A stretch of DNA of 35,097 nucleotides from Pseudomonas huaxiensis (GCF_003231275.1 NZ_QKVL01000051.1:1-35097); one strand, 5' to 3'. Positions 17,533 through 25,323 are shown, counted from the first letter of the stretch. Translations and numbers: made by a program. Notes: generated by a model from the sequence alone, not told the origin.

Positions 17533-18702
17533 TCAGACCATGCTCGGATCAGGCTCGAGGCCCATCAACTCGCGACCCAGAATCTGCGCGCAAACGTCGT
17601 AGTCGGTGTAGGCATGCGCACCGGTCATGTGCGAGTCACGCCACAGGCGCTGCAGTTCGTTGCTCTCGAACCACGAGGTGCCGCCGGCAGCTTCGTAGAG
17701 ACGGTCCACGGCCTGGATGCACATCTTCACCGCGTAAGCCTGATTGGTACGCCAGAACGCCAGGGTCTCGCGGTCCGGGTATTCCTTGCGAGCGCCGTGA
17801 TCGGCGTGGTCCTGCCAGGTCTTCTCGAGGAAAGCACGGGCGGCGGCGACCTGATGGGTCGATTCGGCCAGACGCATCAACGCCGGGGTCGCGGCACCGA
17901 CACTGACACCGGTGTAGGCGCGCACGCGGTTCTTGGTCTTTTCGCGGAAGGCTTCGAGCATGCGCTCGGCGATGCCCAGGCTGATGGTGGCGAAGCCCAC
18001 GGCAAAGTACGGACGGTACGGGGAGTAGAAAATCTTGCTGTCCGGGTACAGACCGAAGCCCGCGGACTTGCCTTCCATCATGTCCTTGGCTTTCTGAATA
18101 CGGTGCTCAGGGACGAAGGCTTTGTCGATGATCAGGGTCTTGGTGCCGCTGCCTTTCATGCCGGCGGCGAACCAGTCGTCACGGATTTCGTAATCGCTGC
18201 GCGGCAGCACGGCGAAGCAGTAGTCCTGGGTGCCTTCGGCATTGGCGCGGCGGCAGCCGACGATGGCCCATTCGGCGTGGTCGCAACCGCTGCTCCAGCC
18301 CATTTCGCCGCTGAACAGCAGACCGCCCTCAACTTCTTCTACGCGACCGAAGGGCGCGATACTGCTGCTGGCGGTGTGGTCCGGGTTCACGCCCCAGATT
18401 TCTTCCTGCAGCTTGGCAGGGAACATCGCCAGTTGATGGTTATGAGTACACAGCAGGCTCATGGCCCAGGCAGTGCTCGCGCAGGCGCCGGCCAGCAGTG
18501 CGATGCAATCGGTGAACTCCGGCAGGGAGATTTCCATGCCGCCGTAAGGCTTAGGCAGAAACGCACGGTGCAGGCCGATCCCCTTGAGCAGGGCGATGTT
18601 TTCGGCGGGGACCATGCGTTCTTTTTCGGCACGGGAGGCATTGGCGGCGATGGTCGGCAGTACCGACTTGAGGTCTTCGAGCAGCGGGTTTGGCTTTTTC
18701 AT
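17533..18702 (-). CDS. 4-Hydroxyphenylacetate 3-hydroxylase, oxygenase component (C2 type)
   Basis: This 389-residue flavin monooxygenase has the acyl-CoA-dehydrogenase fold. It uses reduced flavin and O2 to hydroxylate 4-hydroxyphenylacetate to 3,4-dihydroxyphenylacetate (homoprotocatechuate). It resembles A. baumannii C2 along its length. Residues equivalent to catalytic His120 and Ser146 are present as H87 (in CTHNHQ) and S113 (in TASSSIAPFG). The segments KDMMEGKSAGFGLYPDSK and ELMGLEPDPSMV are shared. It is about 30 residues shorter than C2 because the variable N-terminal extension is absent. It is followed by the C1 reductase and is divergent from the aldehyde dehydrogenase. Relatives act on other phenols or indole-acetate, but the C1 partner strongly supports this substrate. 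Confidence 0.9.
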   Translation of the reverse strand: MKKPNPLLEDLKSVLPTIAANASRAEKERMVPAENIALLKGIGLHRAFLPKPYGGMEISLPEFTDCIALLAGACASTAWAMSLLCTHNHQLAMFPAKLQEEIWGVNPDHTASSSIAPFGRVEEVEGGLLFSGEMGWSSGCDHAEWAIVGCRRANAEGTQDYCFAVLPRSDYEIRDDWFAAGMKGSGTKTLIIDKAFVPEHRIQKAKDMMEGKSAGFGLYPDSKIFYSPYRPYFAVGFATISLGIAERMLEAFREKTKNRVRAYTGVSVGAATPALMRLAESTHQVAAARAFLEKTWQDHADHGARKEYPDRETLAFWRTNQAYAVKMCIQAVDRLYEAAGGTSWFESNELQRLWRDSHMTGAHAYTDYDVCAQILGRELMGLEPDPSMV

Positions 18703-18802
18703 GAGTGGCCCTGCTTATTATTGGATGTCCATCGGGCCTGGTGACTACACAGGCCGCTGCGGATTCGGGGCCAGTATGGGAGGCGTCCGCCAAGCTGAAA
18801 AT

Positions 18803-18833
18803 GCACCTTCCAGAGACAAAATTGTACTTTCCA
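18803..18833. promoter_or_regulatory. Two direct repeats 21 bp apart in the hydroxylase/dehydrogenase divergent promoter region
   Basis: GCACCTTCCA (18803-18812) and GTACTTTCCA (18824-18833) match at 8 of 10 positions, and each follows an AAAAT stretch. Their 21-bp offset, two helical turns, is the usual layout of AraC/XylS activator sites. They lie 101-131 bp before the oxygenase start and about 140-170 bp before the aldehyde dehydrogenase start, within the 270-bp divergent gap. No AraC gene is in the window. Confidence 0.4.
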
Positions 18834-18972
18834 TGGTCAACCCTACCCCGCCGTCGGACAACCGCCGAACGCGCTGGCAGACCCGGTCATGTAGGGCTGG
18901 CAGGCTCAGTCAAGTCACCCGCGCGAGCCTGCGCTAGGGTGCCGGCTTTGCCTATTTGCACAGGTACACCTC

Positions 18973-20457
18973 ATGACCATTTCTCTCCTGCCTGCCGTCC
19001 AGGCTTTCTTCCAGCGCGACCACGGCCTGTTCATCGACGGCCGTGCGCAGGCCTCCGGCAGCGGTCGTCACCTGGACGTGATCGACCCGGCCAGCGGCGA
19101 AGTCATCAGCCGCGTCGGCGAAGCCAACCAGCACGACATCGACAGCGCCGTGGCCTCTTCCCGCGCAGGCTTCGCCCAGTGGTCGCAAGCCGCGCCGGCG
19201 GTGCGTGGCAGCGTGCTGCTGAAGCTGGCCGACCTGATCGAACAGAACGCTGAAGAACTGGCCCAGATCGAAACCTGCCAGTCCGGCAAGCTGATCCAGA
19301 TTTCGCGTCACTTCGAAGTCGCCCAGGCCGCGCACTTCCTGCGTTACTACGCCGGCTGGGCAACCAAGATCAGCGGCCAGACCATCACCCCGTCGCTGCC
19401 CTCGTTCAACGGCGAGCGCTACACCGCCTTCACCCTGCGCGAGCCGATTGGCGTGGTGGTGGGCATCGTGCCGTGGAACTTCTCCACCATGATCGCCATC
19501 TGGAAACTGGCCTCGGCGCTGGTCACCGGCTGCAGCGTGATCATCAAGCCCAGCGAGTTCACCCCGCTGACCATCCTGCGCATCGCCGAACTTGCGATCG
19601 ACGCCGGCCTGCCGGCAGGCGTGCTCAACGTGGTGACCGGTGCCGGCGGCGTCGGCAAGGCGCTGATCGAGCACCCGCACACCGACAAAGTCTCCTTCAC
19701 AGGCTCAGTACCCACCGGCCTGGCCGTGGGCCAGACCGCCATGGCCGCCAACCTGACCCGCGCCACTCTGGAACTGGGCGGCAAGAATGCTGCGGGCTTC
19801 CTGCCGGACGTGGATGTGGAAACCGCGGTCAACGGCATCATCGAAGCAGGCTTCCTGCACTCCGGGCAGATCTGCGCCGCCGCCGAGCGCTTCTACGTGC
19901 ACCGCTCGCAGATCGACGCGGTCACCCGCCGCCTGAGCGAGCGCCTGAGCCAGTTGAAGATCGGCTCGCCACTGGATGAAGCCAGCGAATTCGGCCCGGT
20001 GACCAACAAGCAGCACCAGGCCAAGCTCGGCCAACTGTTCGCCAAGGCCCGCGCCGAAGGCAGCACCATTCTTCATGGCGGCAAGCTGATCGACGGCCCG
20101 GGCTGCTATGTCGAGCCGACCGTGATCCTGGCCAACTCGGCGAAGGACAGCCTGATGACCGAAGAAACCTTCGGCCCGGTGGCAACCTTCCTCGCCTACG
20201 ACGACGAAGAGGAACTGGTAGCGCTGATGAACGACAGCCCCTACGGCCTCAGCGCCAGCCTCTGGACCAACGATCTGGGCAAGGCGATGCGCCTGATTCC
20301 GCGGGTCCAGGCCGGCACCTTGTGGGTGAACATGCACACCCTGCTGGACCCGGCAGTGCCGTTTGGCGGGATCAAGGCCTCAGGTGTCGGGCGTGAATTC
20401 GGTGGGGCGTTCATCGAGGATTACACCGAGCTGAAGTCGGTGATGATTCGCTACTGA
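18973..20457 (+). CDS. Phenylacetaldehyde-type aldehyde dehydrogenase
   Basis: This 494-residue NAD(P)-dependent aldehyde dehydrogenase oxidises an aldehyde to its acid. Catalytic residues are clear: E267 in ATLELGGKN and C301 in SGQICAAAERFYVH. The cofactor site includes IVPWNFSTMIAIWK and FTGSVPTG. The N-terminal LLPAVQAFFQRDHGLFIDGR resembles styrene/phenylethylamine-pathway phenylacetaldehyde dehydrogenases (StyD/PeaE/FeaB group). Being divergent from the 4-hydroxyphenylacetate hydroxylase genes, it most likely supplies that enzyme by oxidising (4-hydroxy)phenylacetaldehyde from tyramine or from a keto-acid decarboxylase. It is cytoplasmic. Substrate preference is inferred from family and context. 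Confidence 0.85.
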   Translation: MTISLLPAVQAFFQRDHGLFIDGRAQASGSGRHLDVIDPASGEVISRVGEANQHDIDSAVASSRAGFAQWSQAAPAVRGSVLLKLADLIEQNAEELAQIETCQSGKLIQISRHFEVAQAAHFLRYYAGWATKISGQTITPSLPSFNGERYTAFTLREPIGVVVGIVPWNFSTMIAIWKLASALVTGCSVIIKPSEFTPLTILRIAELAIDAGLPAGVLNVVTGAGGVGKALIEHPHTDKVSFTGSVPTGLAVGQTAMAANLTRATLELGGKNAAGFLPDVDVETAVNGIIEAGFLHSGQICAAAERFYVHRSQIDAVTRRLSERLSQLKIGSPLDEASEFGPVTNKQHQAKLGQLFAKARAEGSTILHGGKLIDGPGCYVEPTVILANSAKDSLMTEETFGPVATFLAYDDEEELVALMNDSPYGLSASLWTNDLGKAMRLIPRVQAGTLWVNMHTLLDPAVPFGGIKASGVGREFGGAFIEDYTELKSVMIRY

Positions 20458-20547
20458 TCCACGCCGCCCAGCCTTGAGTCTGGGAGCGCACTTGCCGGGG
20501 CACCGAACCGTCGCGGGGCACCAGAAATAACAGGGGTGCAGGATTTA

Positions 20548-20591
20548 CGACGGCTTCGCCGCCGTTCGCGAGCAAGCTCGCTCCCACAGGG
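20548..20591. repeat. Pseudomonas-type intergenic repeat
   Basis: The stretch contains GACGGCTTCGCCGCCGT followed by GCGAGCAAGCTCGC and TCCCACAGGG. This wording is very common between genes in the P. fluorescens group. It forms small hairpins and lies in the gap between the aldehyde dehydrogenase and LysR genes. It differs in core from the ATCGCTGG palindromes. Confidence 0.6.
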
Positions 20592-20625
20592 TAGAATGGC
20601 CAGCTCGCCCCCAATCTGGTGCCCC

Positions 20626-21489
20626 ATGGACATCGAGCTGGCCCGAACCTTCCTCGAAATCGTGCGCAGCGGCAGCCTCGTCGCGGCCGCCGAACACCTG
20701 CACGTCACCCAGACCGCCATCAGCGCGCGAGTGCAGAAACTCGAACAGCAACTCGACTGCCAGCTCTTCATCCGCAGCCGCAACGGCGCCAGCCTGACCA
20801 GCAATGGCGAGGCCTTCGTGCCCTATGCCAACCAACTGCTGCAAACCTGGGAATCGGCCCGCCGCGACCTGCCACTACCAGACGGTTGTCGCGAGGTGCT
20901 GCGCATCGGCGGCGAGGTGAGTCTGTGCAACCCGCTGGTGCTGGACTGGGTGCGGGTGCTGCACGAGCAGCTACCCAGCCACGCCATCCGCAGTGAAGTC
21001 GGCGAAAGCGCCGCCCTGCTGCGCAAACTGGAGATGGGCACGCTCGACGCGGCGCTGCTCTACCAGCCGATCTACAGCCCCGGCCTGCAAGTCGAACAGT
21101 TGCTGGAAGAAAAGCTGATCCGCATTCAGTTGAGAAGAAAGCCGGAACCGTACGTCTACATCGACTGGGGTGATACCTTCCGCCGCCTGCATGACGAAGC
21201 CCTGCCGGAACTCACCCGTCCGGCCCTGAGCTTCAACCTCGGCCCGCTGGCTTTGCAATTCATCCTCGAACACGGCGGTAGCGGCTATTTCCGCACGCGG
21301 GTGGTGCAGAGCTACCTGGACCGCGGGGTGCTTGAGCGGGTGCCGCAGGCGCCGGAATTCCCCTACCCCACGTGGCTGGTCTATCCACGGGAGCGGGATT
21401 CGCAGGCCCTGCAGCAGGCGTTCGAACTGCTGCGTCAGGTAGTGGCGGGTGATAGCGACTGGTCGCAGCGCTGGGATCCGTTGATCTGA
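20626..21489 (+). CDS. LysR-family transcriptional regulator
   Basis: This 287-residue regulator has a canonical N-terminal winged helix-turn-helix (MDIELARTFLEIVRSGSLVAAAEHLHVTQTAISARVQKLE). An effector-binding domain follows from about residue 90. The start at 20626 gives the standard LysR N-terminus; the in-frame ATG at 20596 would add ten unlikely residues. It lies downstream of the aldehyde dehydrogenase on the same strand, with an intergenic repeat between them. LysR genes often control neighbours, but usually divergent ones, so its target could be the dehydrogenase, the hydroxylase or something outside. The effector is unknown. Confidence 0.9.
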   Translation: MDIELARTFLEIVRSGSLVAAAEHLHVTQTAISARVQKLEQQLDCQLFIRSRNGASLTSNGEAFVPYANQLLQTWESARRDLPLPDGCREVLRIGGEVSLCNPLVLDWVRVLHEQLPSHAIRSEVGESAALLRKLEMGTLDAALLYQPIYSPGLQVEQLLEEKLIRIQLRRKPEPYVYIDWGDTFRRLHDEALPELTRPALSFNLGPLALQFILEHGGSGYFRTRVVQSYLDRGVLERVPQAPEFPYPTWLVYPRERDSQALQQAFELLRQVVAGDSDWSQRWDPLI

Positions 21490-21490
21490 C

Positions 21491-22636
21491 TCAGGCTGCT
21501 TCGGCCAGCCGCTCCTGCGCCAGCAAGTGCTGGCTCAGCGCGGCAATCAGATCGGTCTGGGTGACCACGCCAACCACCTTGCCGTTCTCCAGCACCGGCA
21601 GGCAGTGCAGGCCCTGATCGCAGAGCAGCGAGATCAGTTCGACGGCCTGACGATCGCTGTCGACGGTGATCACCGGCTCGCTCATGATTTGCCCCAGGCG
21701 CACCTGCTTCTGCCGGCCAAACAGCGCGCGCCAACTGAAACGGGTCGCGGCCATGGCCGGAGCGACCAGATCGCTGAGGCTGATGATGCCCGCCAGTTTC
21801 CCGCTGTCATCCAGCACCGGCAGGTTTTTCAGGTGGTGGCTGGCGAGTTGTTTCCAGGCTTGTTCCAGCGTGGTGTCGGGCGTGGCGAACTGCACGTCGC
21901 GGGACATCACCTGCGCCGCAGTGATCCCGCCGAGGCTGCGCTGCACCGCGTGGCGCTGGGTGGCGAGGATGATCCTTTCGAGGTCGTTGCGGGTCACATC
22001 GACGAACTCGCCGATTTCTTCCAGCGCCTGGTCCAGATCGCTCGGACTGACCCCGACCCGCTCGCTGGCCGGCTGGTCGGCAGTGGCGTGGCTGGCTTTG
22101 TGTGACACGTTGATTTTCGGGTAGCGCACGCCAGTCAGGCGGTTGTACAGCACCGCCAGCGCCAGCACGATCAGGGCATTGAGCATCACCGGCTCGATCA
22201 CCTTGATACCCATCGCCGCCAGCGACGGATCGGCCAGCGCCAGACTCACCGCCAGCGCCGCGCCTGGCGGATGCAGGCAACGCAGCAGGCACATCAGCAA
22301 AATCACCAGCAGCAGCGCCGCGCTCGCCACCATCAGGCCCGGGCCGAACCAGTGGTGCAGGCTGATCCCCACCGCCGCCGCGCAAACGTAACTGCCCAGA
22401 AACGGCCAGGGCTGCGACAGCGCACCGGAGTGCACGGCAAACAACAACACCGTCGACGCCGCCAGCGGCGCCATCAGGTGCAGCGTCGCCGCGCTGCCGA
22501 ACAGGTAACTACAGGCACTGCCGGCCACGACCAACGCCAGCAGCGCACCGATCGCGGCGCGGAACCATTCTTGAGGGGGAATATGCAAAGCGGCCGGAAT
22601 GAAGCGATCGAACCAGTTGAGACCACGGTTAGACAT
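21491..22636 (-). CDS. HPP-family integral membrane protein with paired CBS domains
   Basis: This 381-residue protein begins with an HPP domain of several membrane spans (residues about 20-185), including the signature LHPPGAAL. Two CBS domains follow in the cytoplasmic C-terminal half (about 240-375), for example QVMSRDVQFATPDTTLEQAWKQL and VVGVVTQTDLIAAL. HPP proteins are little studied; plant chloroplast members move nitrite. CBS pairs bind adenine nucleotides and usually regulate the attached module. It converges with the LysR gene, and the stop codons are 1 bp apart. The start at 22636 is set by the HPP-family N-terminus; the ribosome-binding site is weak. The upstream leader contains two hairpins. 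Confidence 0.85.
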   Translation of the reverse strand: MSNRGLNWFDRFIPAALHIPPQEWFRAAIGALLALVVAGSACSYLFGSAATLHLMAPLAASTVLLFAVHSGALSQPWPFLGSYVCAAAVGISLHHWFGPGLMVASAALLLVILLMCLLRCLHPPGAALAVSLALADPSLAAMGIKVIEPVMLNALIVLALAVLYNRLTGVRYPKINVSHKASHATADQPASERVGVSPSDLDQALEEIGEFVDVTRNDLERIILATQRHAVQRSLGGITAAQVMSRDVQFATPDTTLEQAWKQLASHHLKNLPVLDDSGKLAGIISLSDLVAPAMAATRFSWRALFGRQKQVRLGQIMSEPVITVDSDRQAVELISLLCDQGLHCLPVLENGKVVGVVTQTDLIAALSQHLLAQERLAEAA

Positions 22637-22659
22637 GTGACGGACCAGGCACCTGTTTG

Positions 22660-22714
22660 AAGAAAAGAAGCCCGTCCAACAGCGGACGGACTTTGTATCG
22701 CGAGGGGGCAATAC
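22660..22714 (-). promoter_or_regulatory. Two-hairpin leader upstream of the HPP gene
   Basis: Read on the minus strand, a first stem pairs GTATTG with CGATAC (22709-22714 with 22695-22700). A second pairs CCGTCC with GGACGG (22684-22689 with 22672-22677), followed by a pyrimidine run with four consecutive T. The second resembles an intrinsic terminator and ends about 24 nt before the start codon, so transcription attenuation is possible. No known riboswitch consensus is recognised. Confidence 0.3.
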
Positions 22715-22841
22715 GCAAAGGGCTCCTTCCTTGGAGATGGAAAGATTGCCCGGCAGTCTGAGGAAATCTGACCGCCAGCTCAAATTCAAAAAAGTGCTGT
22801 TTCAGTGCATTTTTTTTGCAGTGTCACAAAATGGTGCGAAA

Positions 22842-23570
22842 TCAGAGCACCTTCACTGCCCTGCCGATGAACTGAACCGGCCCGCTAGGCTTGCCGCTGG
22901 CCGAGCCGGTCGGGCTCTCCAGGGTCAACTCGAAAAGCTGGTTGTCCTGCAACGGCGGCAAGGCATCCAGCGGCACTTCCACGGTTTGCCCCGGCGCAAT
23001 CAGACCCAGTGACACCGGGCCGCTCCAGCCATCGGCCTTGGTCCAGAATTCCAGCGCCTTGTCCGCGGGCACTTCGGCCATGCCCAACGGAATCAGTTGC
23101 ACGGTGCGGTGATTGCTCGCCTGCACGACCCAGCCGGGCGATTTGTCCTGCGGCGCGACCAGCACCACCAGATAGGTCGGCGTCGCCGCTGGCGGTTCGC
23201 GCACCAGCAACACCGCCAGCAACAGACTGGCCGCCAGACCCGCCACCGACGCCCAGCGCCAGGGTGTCGGGCGCTGCCACCAGCGCTCGGGACGGGCGAC
23301 GGACAGCGATGACGGCAGATCGCCAACGCTGCGCTCGATGCGTTGCCACAGGTACGTGGACGGTGTCTGAGCCGGAGCCTGCGCTTGTAACGACTGCAAG
23401 CGGTGCTCCCAGGCATCGACCGCTTCACGCAACGGCACATCGTGTTCCAGACGTCGGGCAACAGCCTGACGCTGGTCGAACGGCAGCGTGCCGAGAACAT
23501 ATTCAGCGGCCAGGGCGTCACTGTCGTCGGGGCTTGATTCGCTGCTGTCGTCGAGGTCGCCGGTCGTCAT
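22842..23570 (-). CDS. RskA-like anti-sigma factor
   Basis: This 242-residue protein has an N-terminal anti-sigma region (DALAAEYVLGTLPFDQRQAVARRLEHD). One membrane segment (about 105-123, WASVAGLAASLLLAVLLV) follows, then a periplasmic RskA-type domain ending in GPVQFIGRAVKVL. It should hold the adjacent ECF sigma factor at the inner membrane until a signal triggers release. Its ATG overlaps the sigma stop codon by 4 bp (23567-23570), so the two are translationally coupled. The HxxxCxxC zinc motif of ZAS anti-sigmas is not seen, so a redox zinc switch is unlikely. Confidence 0.85.
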   Translation of the reverse strand: MTTGDLDDSSESSPDDSDALAAEYVLGTLPFDQRQAVARRLEHDVPLREAVDAWEHRLQSLQAQAPAQTPSTYLWQRIERSVGDLPSSLSVARPERWWQRPTPWRWASVAGLAASLLLAVLLVREPPAATPTYLVVLVAPQDKSPGWVVQASNHRTVQLIPLGMAEVPADKALEFWTKADGWSGPVSLGLIAPGQTVEVPLDALPPLQDNQLFELTLESPTGSASGKPSGPVQFIGRAVKVL

Positions 23571-24100
23571 CCCATGCACTCGCGCAAGGCAGCCAGGCTG
23601 CGTTTGACCCAGGCCTTCACCGTGCCCAGTGGCGCCCCGAACGTGCGGGCGATCTCGGCGTGGGAAAAGCCATCGACATACGCGTGGACCAGGCAGGCCC
23701 GGCGTACAGGTTCCAATTGCTCCAGACAAGCGGCCATGCGTCCGCTGCGCAGCGGGCCGTCCACCTCGACGGCGCTGTCGTCCGGGTCAGGCTCATCGCC
23801 CAGCGGCACATCCCGCTCCCGGCGACGGAGAAAGTCCAGCGCCAGGTGCCGGGTGATGCTGAACATCCAGCCACGGGCACTGCCGCGTGCCGGATCGAAG
23901 GTGGCGGCGCGGGTCCAGATGCGGATAAAGGCGTCGTGCACCACGTCTTCGGCCAGGGCGGTGTCCTTGAGCAGACGCCGGGCAACGCCCAGCAGCCGCG
24001 CGCCCTCCTCTTCGTACAAGCGCTGCAGCGCCTGGCGGTCGCCGCGTGCGCAGGCCGCCAGGTGGGCTTCATGGTCGAACGAGGACAGAGGTAAGGTCAC
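23567..24100 (-). CDS. ECF-family RNA polymerase sigma factor
   Basis: This sigma-70 factor of about 177 residues contains region 2 (YEEEGARLLGVARRLLKDTALAEDVVHDAFIRIW) and region 4 (ACLVHAYVDGFSHAEIARTFGAPLGTVKAWVKRSLAALRECM). The GTG at 24100 gives a usual ECF N-terminus; another in-frame GTG at 24145 would add 15 residues. Neither has a strong ribosome-binding site. It is of the SigK/RskA type: the next gene is its anti-sigma factor, and the upstream gene encodes an exported DUF3455 protein that is probably in the regulon. No iron-siderophore receptor adjoins, so a FecI role is unlikely. The signal is unknown. Confidence 0.85.
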   Translation of the reverse strand: MTLPLSSFDHEAHLAACARGDRQALQRLYEEEGARLLGVARRLLKDTALAEDVVHDAFIRIWTRAATFDPARGSARGWMFSITRHLALDFLRRRERDVPLGDEPDPDDSAVEVDGPLRSGRMAACLEQLEPVRRACLVHAYVDGFSHAEIARTFGAPLGTVKAWVKRSLAALRECMG

Positions 24101-24166
24101 AGGGCTTGCCGTCGACGAGTGGTTACCGCTAGCAGCGTAGACCACCGTCGAACAGGCAACCGTGGC

Positions 24167-24706
24167 TTAGCGGGCGGTCCAGAAAATATAGTCCGCCTGA
24201 TAACTCACCTTCTCCTGCTTGCCCTTGTCGGCTGTCGTGCAGGCGCTACCCGGCGCCACACCACCCTTGAGCGCCACACGCTGGATGTAGGTCACGCCGT
24301 TCATGGCGCCGGCACCTTCAGCCGGGTTGGCCTTGACCAGTTGGTACGGCAGGTTGCCCGGGCTGGAAGGTGCGACCGCCAACTGAGTGCCGGTGACTTT
24401 AGAGCCGTCCTTCGCCTGCCAGGTGGCGGGCGGGCCGAAGTAGTCGCCGATGGCCTTGCCGCTGCGGTCATTGAGCACGGCCTTGGGGCCGACGAAGGTC
24501 CATTCGGTCTGCCCGGGCTTGTCGGCCTTGTCGCGGCATTCGTAGGTGATTTCGCCGACGCCGACGGTTTCCAGCGCGACCTTGTGGCCGTCCGGCACCT
24601 TGATGCTGTCGGGCAGCGCGCTGGCGGCGTGAGCAGCGGAACCGAGCAGGAGGCTGGACGCGGCAAGCGCAGCGGCGGCCAGGGCGAAGCGGGATTGGCG
24701 GTTCAT
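24167..24706 (-). CDS. Exported DUF3455 protein
   Basis: This 179-residue protein has a clear signal peptide (MNRQSRFALAAAALAASSLLLGSAAHA) and then a DUF3455-type beta-rich body. Typical segments are ITYECRDKADKPGQTEWTFVGPKAVL and YQLVKANPAEGAGAMNGVTYIQRV. Cysteines at the YECRD and SACTTA segments could form a disulfide. DUF3455 proteins are exported and uncharacterised, and frequently lie next to ECF sigma/anti-sigma pairs, as here. It is the first gene of that cluster. A candidate ECF promoter lies just upstream (24761-24788). Confidence 0.8.
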   Translation of the reverse strand: MNRQSRFALAAAALAASSLLLGSAAHAASALPDSIKVPDGHKVALETVGVGEITYECRDKADKPGQTEWTFVGPKAVLNDRSGKAIGDYFGPPATWQAKDGSKVTGTQLAVAPSSPGNLPYQLVKANPAEGAGAMNGVTYIQRVALKGGVAPGSACTTADKGKQEKVSYQADYIFWTAR

Positions 24707-24760
24707 AAGGCGTGACTCCAGTCAGGATGATCGGTCAGGCAGCATGAGGCTGCTGTCTGA

Positions 24761-24788
24761 ACTACCTGGCAGAACGCCAATTGGATGC
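24761..24788 (-). promoter_or_regulatory. Candidate ECF-type promoter for the DUF3455-sigma operon
   Basis: On the minus strand GCATCC (24783-24788), a 16-bp spacer and GGTAGT (24761-24766) precede the DUF3455 gene by about 54 bp. The spacer contains the palindrome TGGCGTTCTGCCA. ECF promoters are short and hard to call; this is a guess based on position and possible autoregulation. Confidence 0.2.
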
Positions 24789-24797
24789 ACGCGGATG

Positions 24798-24830
24798 AAA
24801 AAATAATCGCGGAACCTGTCCGCGATTATT
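24798..24830 (-). terminator. Rho-independent terminator
   Basis: AATAATCGCGGA and TCCGCGATTATT form a perfect 12-bp stem around a 5-nt loop. On the minus strand the stem runs into T6 (24798-24803). It lies 21 bp beyond the stop of the gene at 24852 and should terminate it, insulating the DUF3455 operon. Confidence 0.85.
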
Positions 24831-24851
24831 CGGGTGATGCCTGGACCGTGC

Positions 24852-25139
24852 TTACAGGCCCAGTTCGTCGGGGGTCAGCATGTCCGACTCGAAGGCGATC
24901 CAGCCGTATTCCAGCTCGGCATGACCGTTGACGATTTCGCCGTAGTAGGTCAGGCCGTTATCGAGGGTCACGCAGACATGGGTGGGGTTCTCGGGAGCCG
25001 CCAGGGCGCCGTTGAAATGCACCTTCTTCAGCGTTTCCGTCACCGCCTCGAGGGAGATTTGCACGCCGGCGTTCTCGACAGCCTCGACGTCATCGCGCTG
25101 TTCGGCGCTGATGGTTACGGTGGCGGTGTATTTCTTCAT
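24852..25139 (-). CDS. Small conserved protein of unknown function
   Basis: This 95-residue cytoplasmic protein starts MKKYTATVTISAEQRDDVEAVENAG and ends ESDMLTPDELGL. It has no signal peptide, membrane segment or recognised motif. GGAG lies 10 nt before the chosen start at 25139; the frame stays open upstream to 25238, but that extension looks non-coding. A strong terminator follows. I do not recognise the family. The alternating hydrophobic pattern suggests a small alpha/beta fold. Confidence 0.7.
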   Translation of the reverse strand: MKKYTATVTISAEQRDDVEAVENAGVQISLEAVTETLKKVHFNGALAAPENPTHVCVTLDNGLTYYGEIVNGHAELEYGWIAFESDMLTPDELGL

Positions 25140-25323
25140 GCTGAAAGTGCTCCATGAGCGGAATAAACGGCCGCACAGGATAAGCCAGGATGGCCGCAAA
25201 AGCCCGTGTCCCGACGTGCGGGCCGGTTCCTGCGGCATCGCCAGCCATCACGAAACCAAGCACGCCGCTGCCCGCGCTGGTATCGTGCCGGGCTGAATGA
25301 CTGCATGCCGTAAGGAGATGACC

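Noticed and set aside
16518..18702. Indole-3-acetate (iac) monooxygenase/reductase as an alternative identity
   Set aside because: The C1 reductase with a MarR-like domain and the close match to A. baumannii C2, including the H120 and S146 equivalents, favour 4-hydroxyphenylacetate hydroxylase. No other iac gene is present.
22822..22840. NtrC-like half site (GGTGCG with upstream TGTCAC) before the HPP gene
   Set aside because: Only one half matches TGCAC-N7-GTGCA. The other half does not, so it is not a credible operator.
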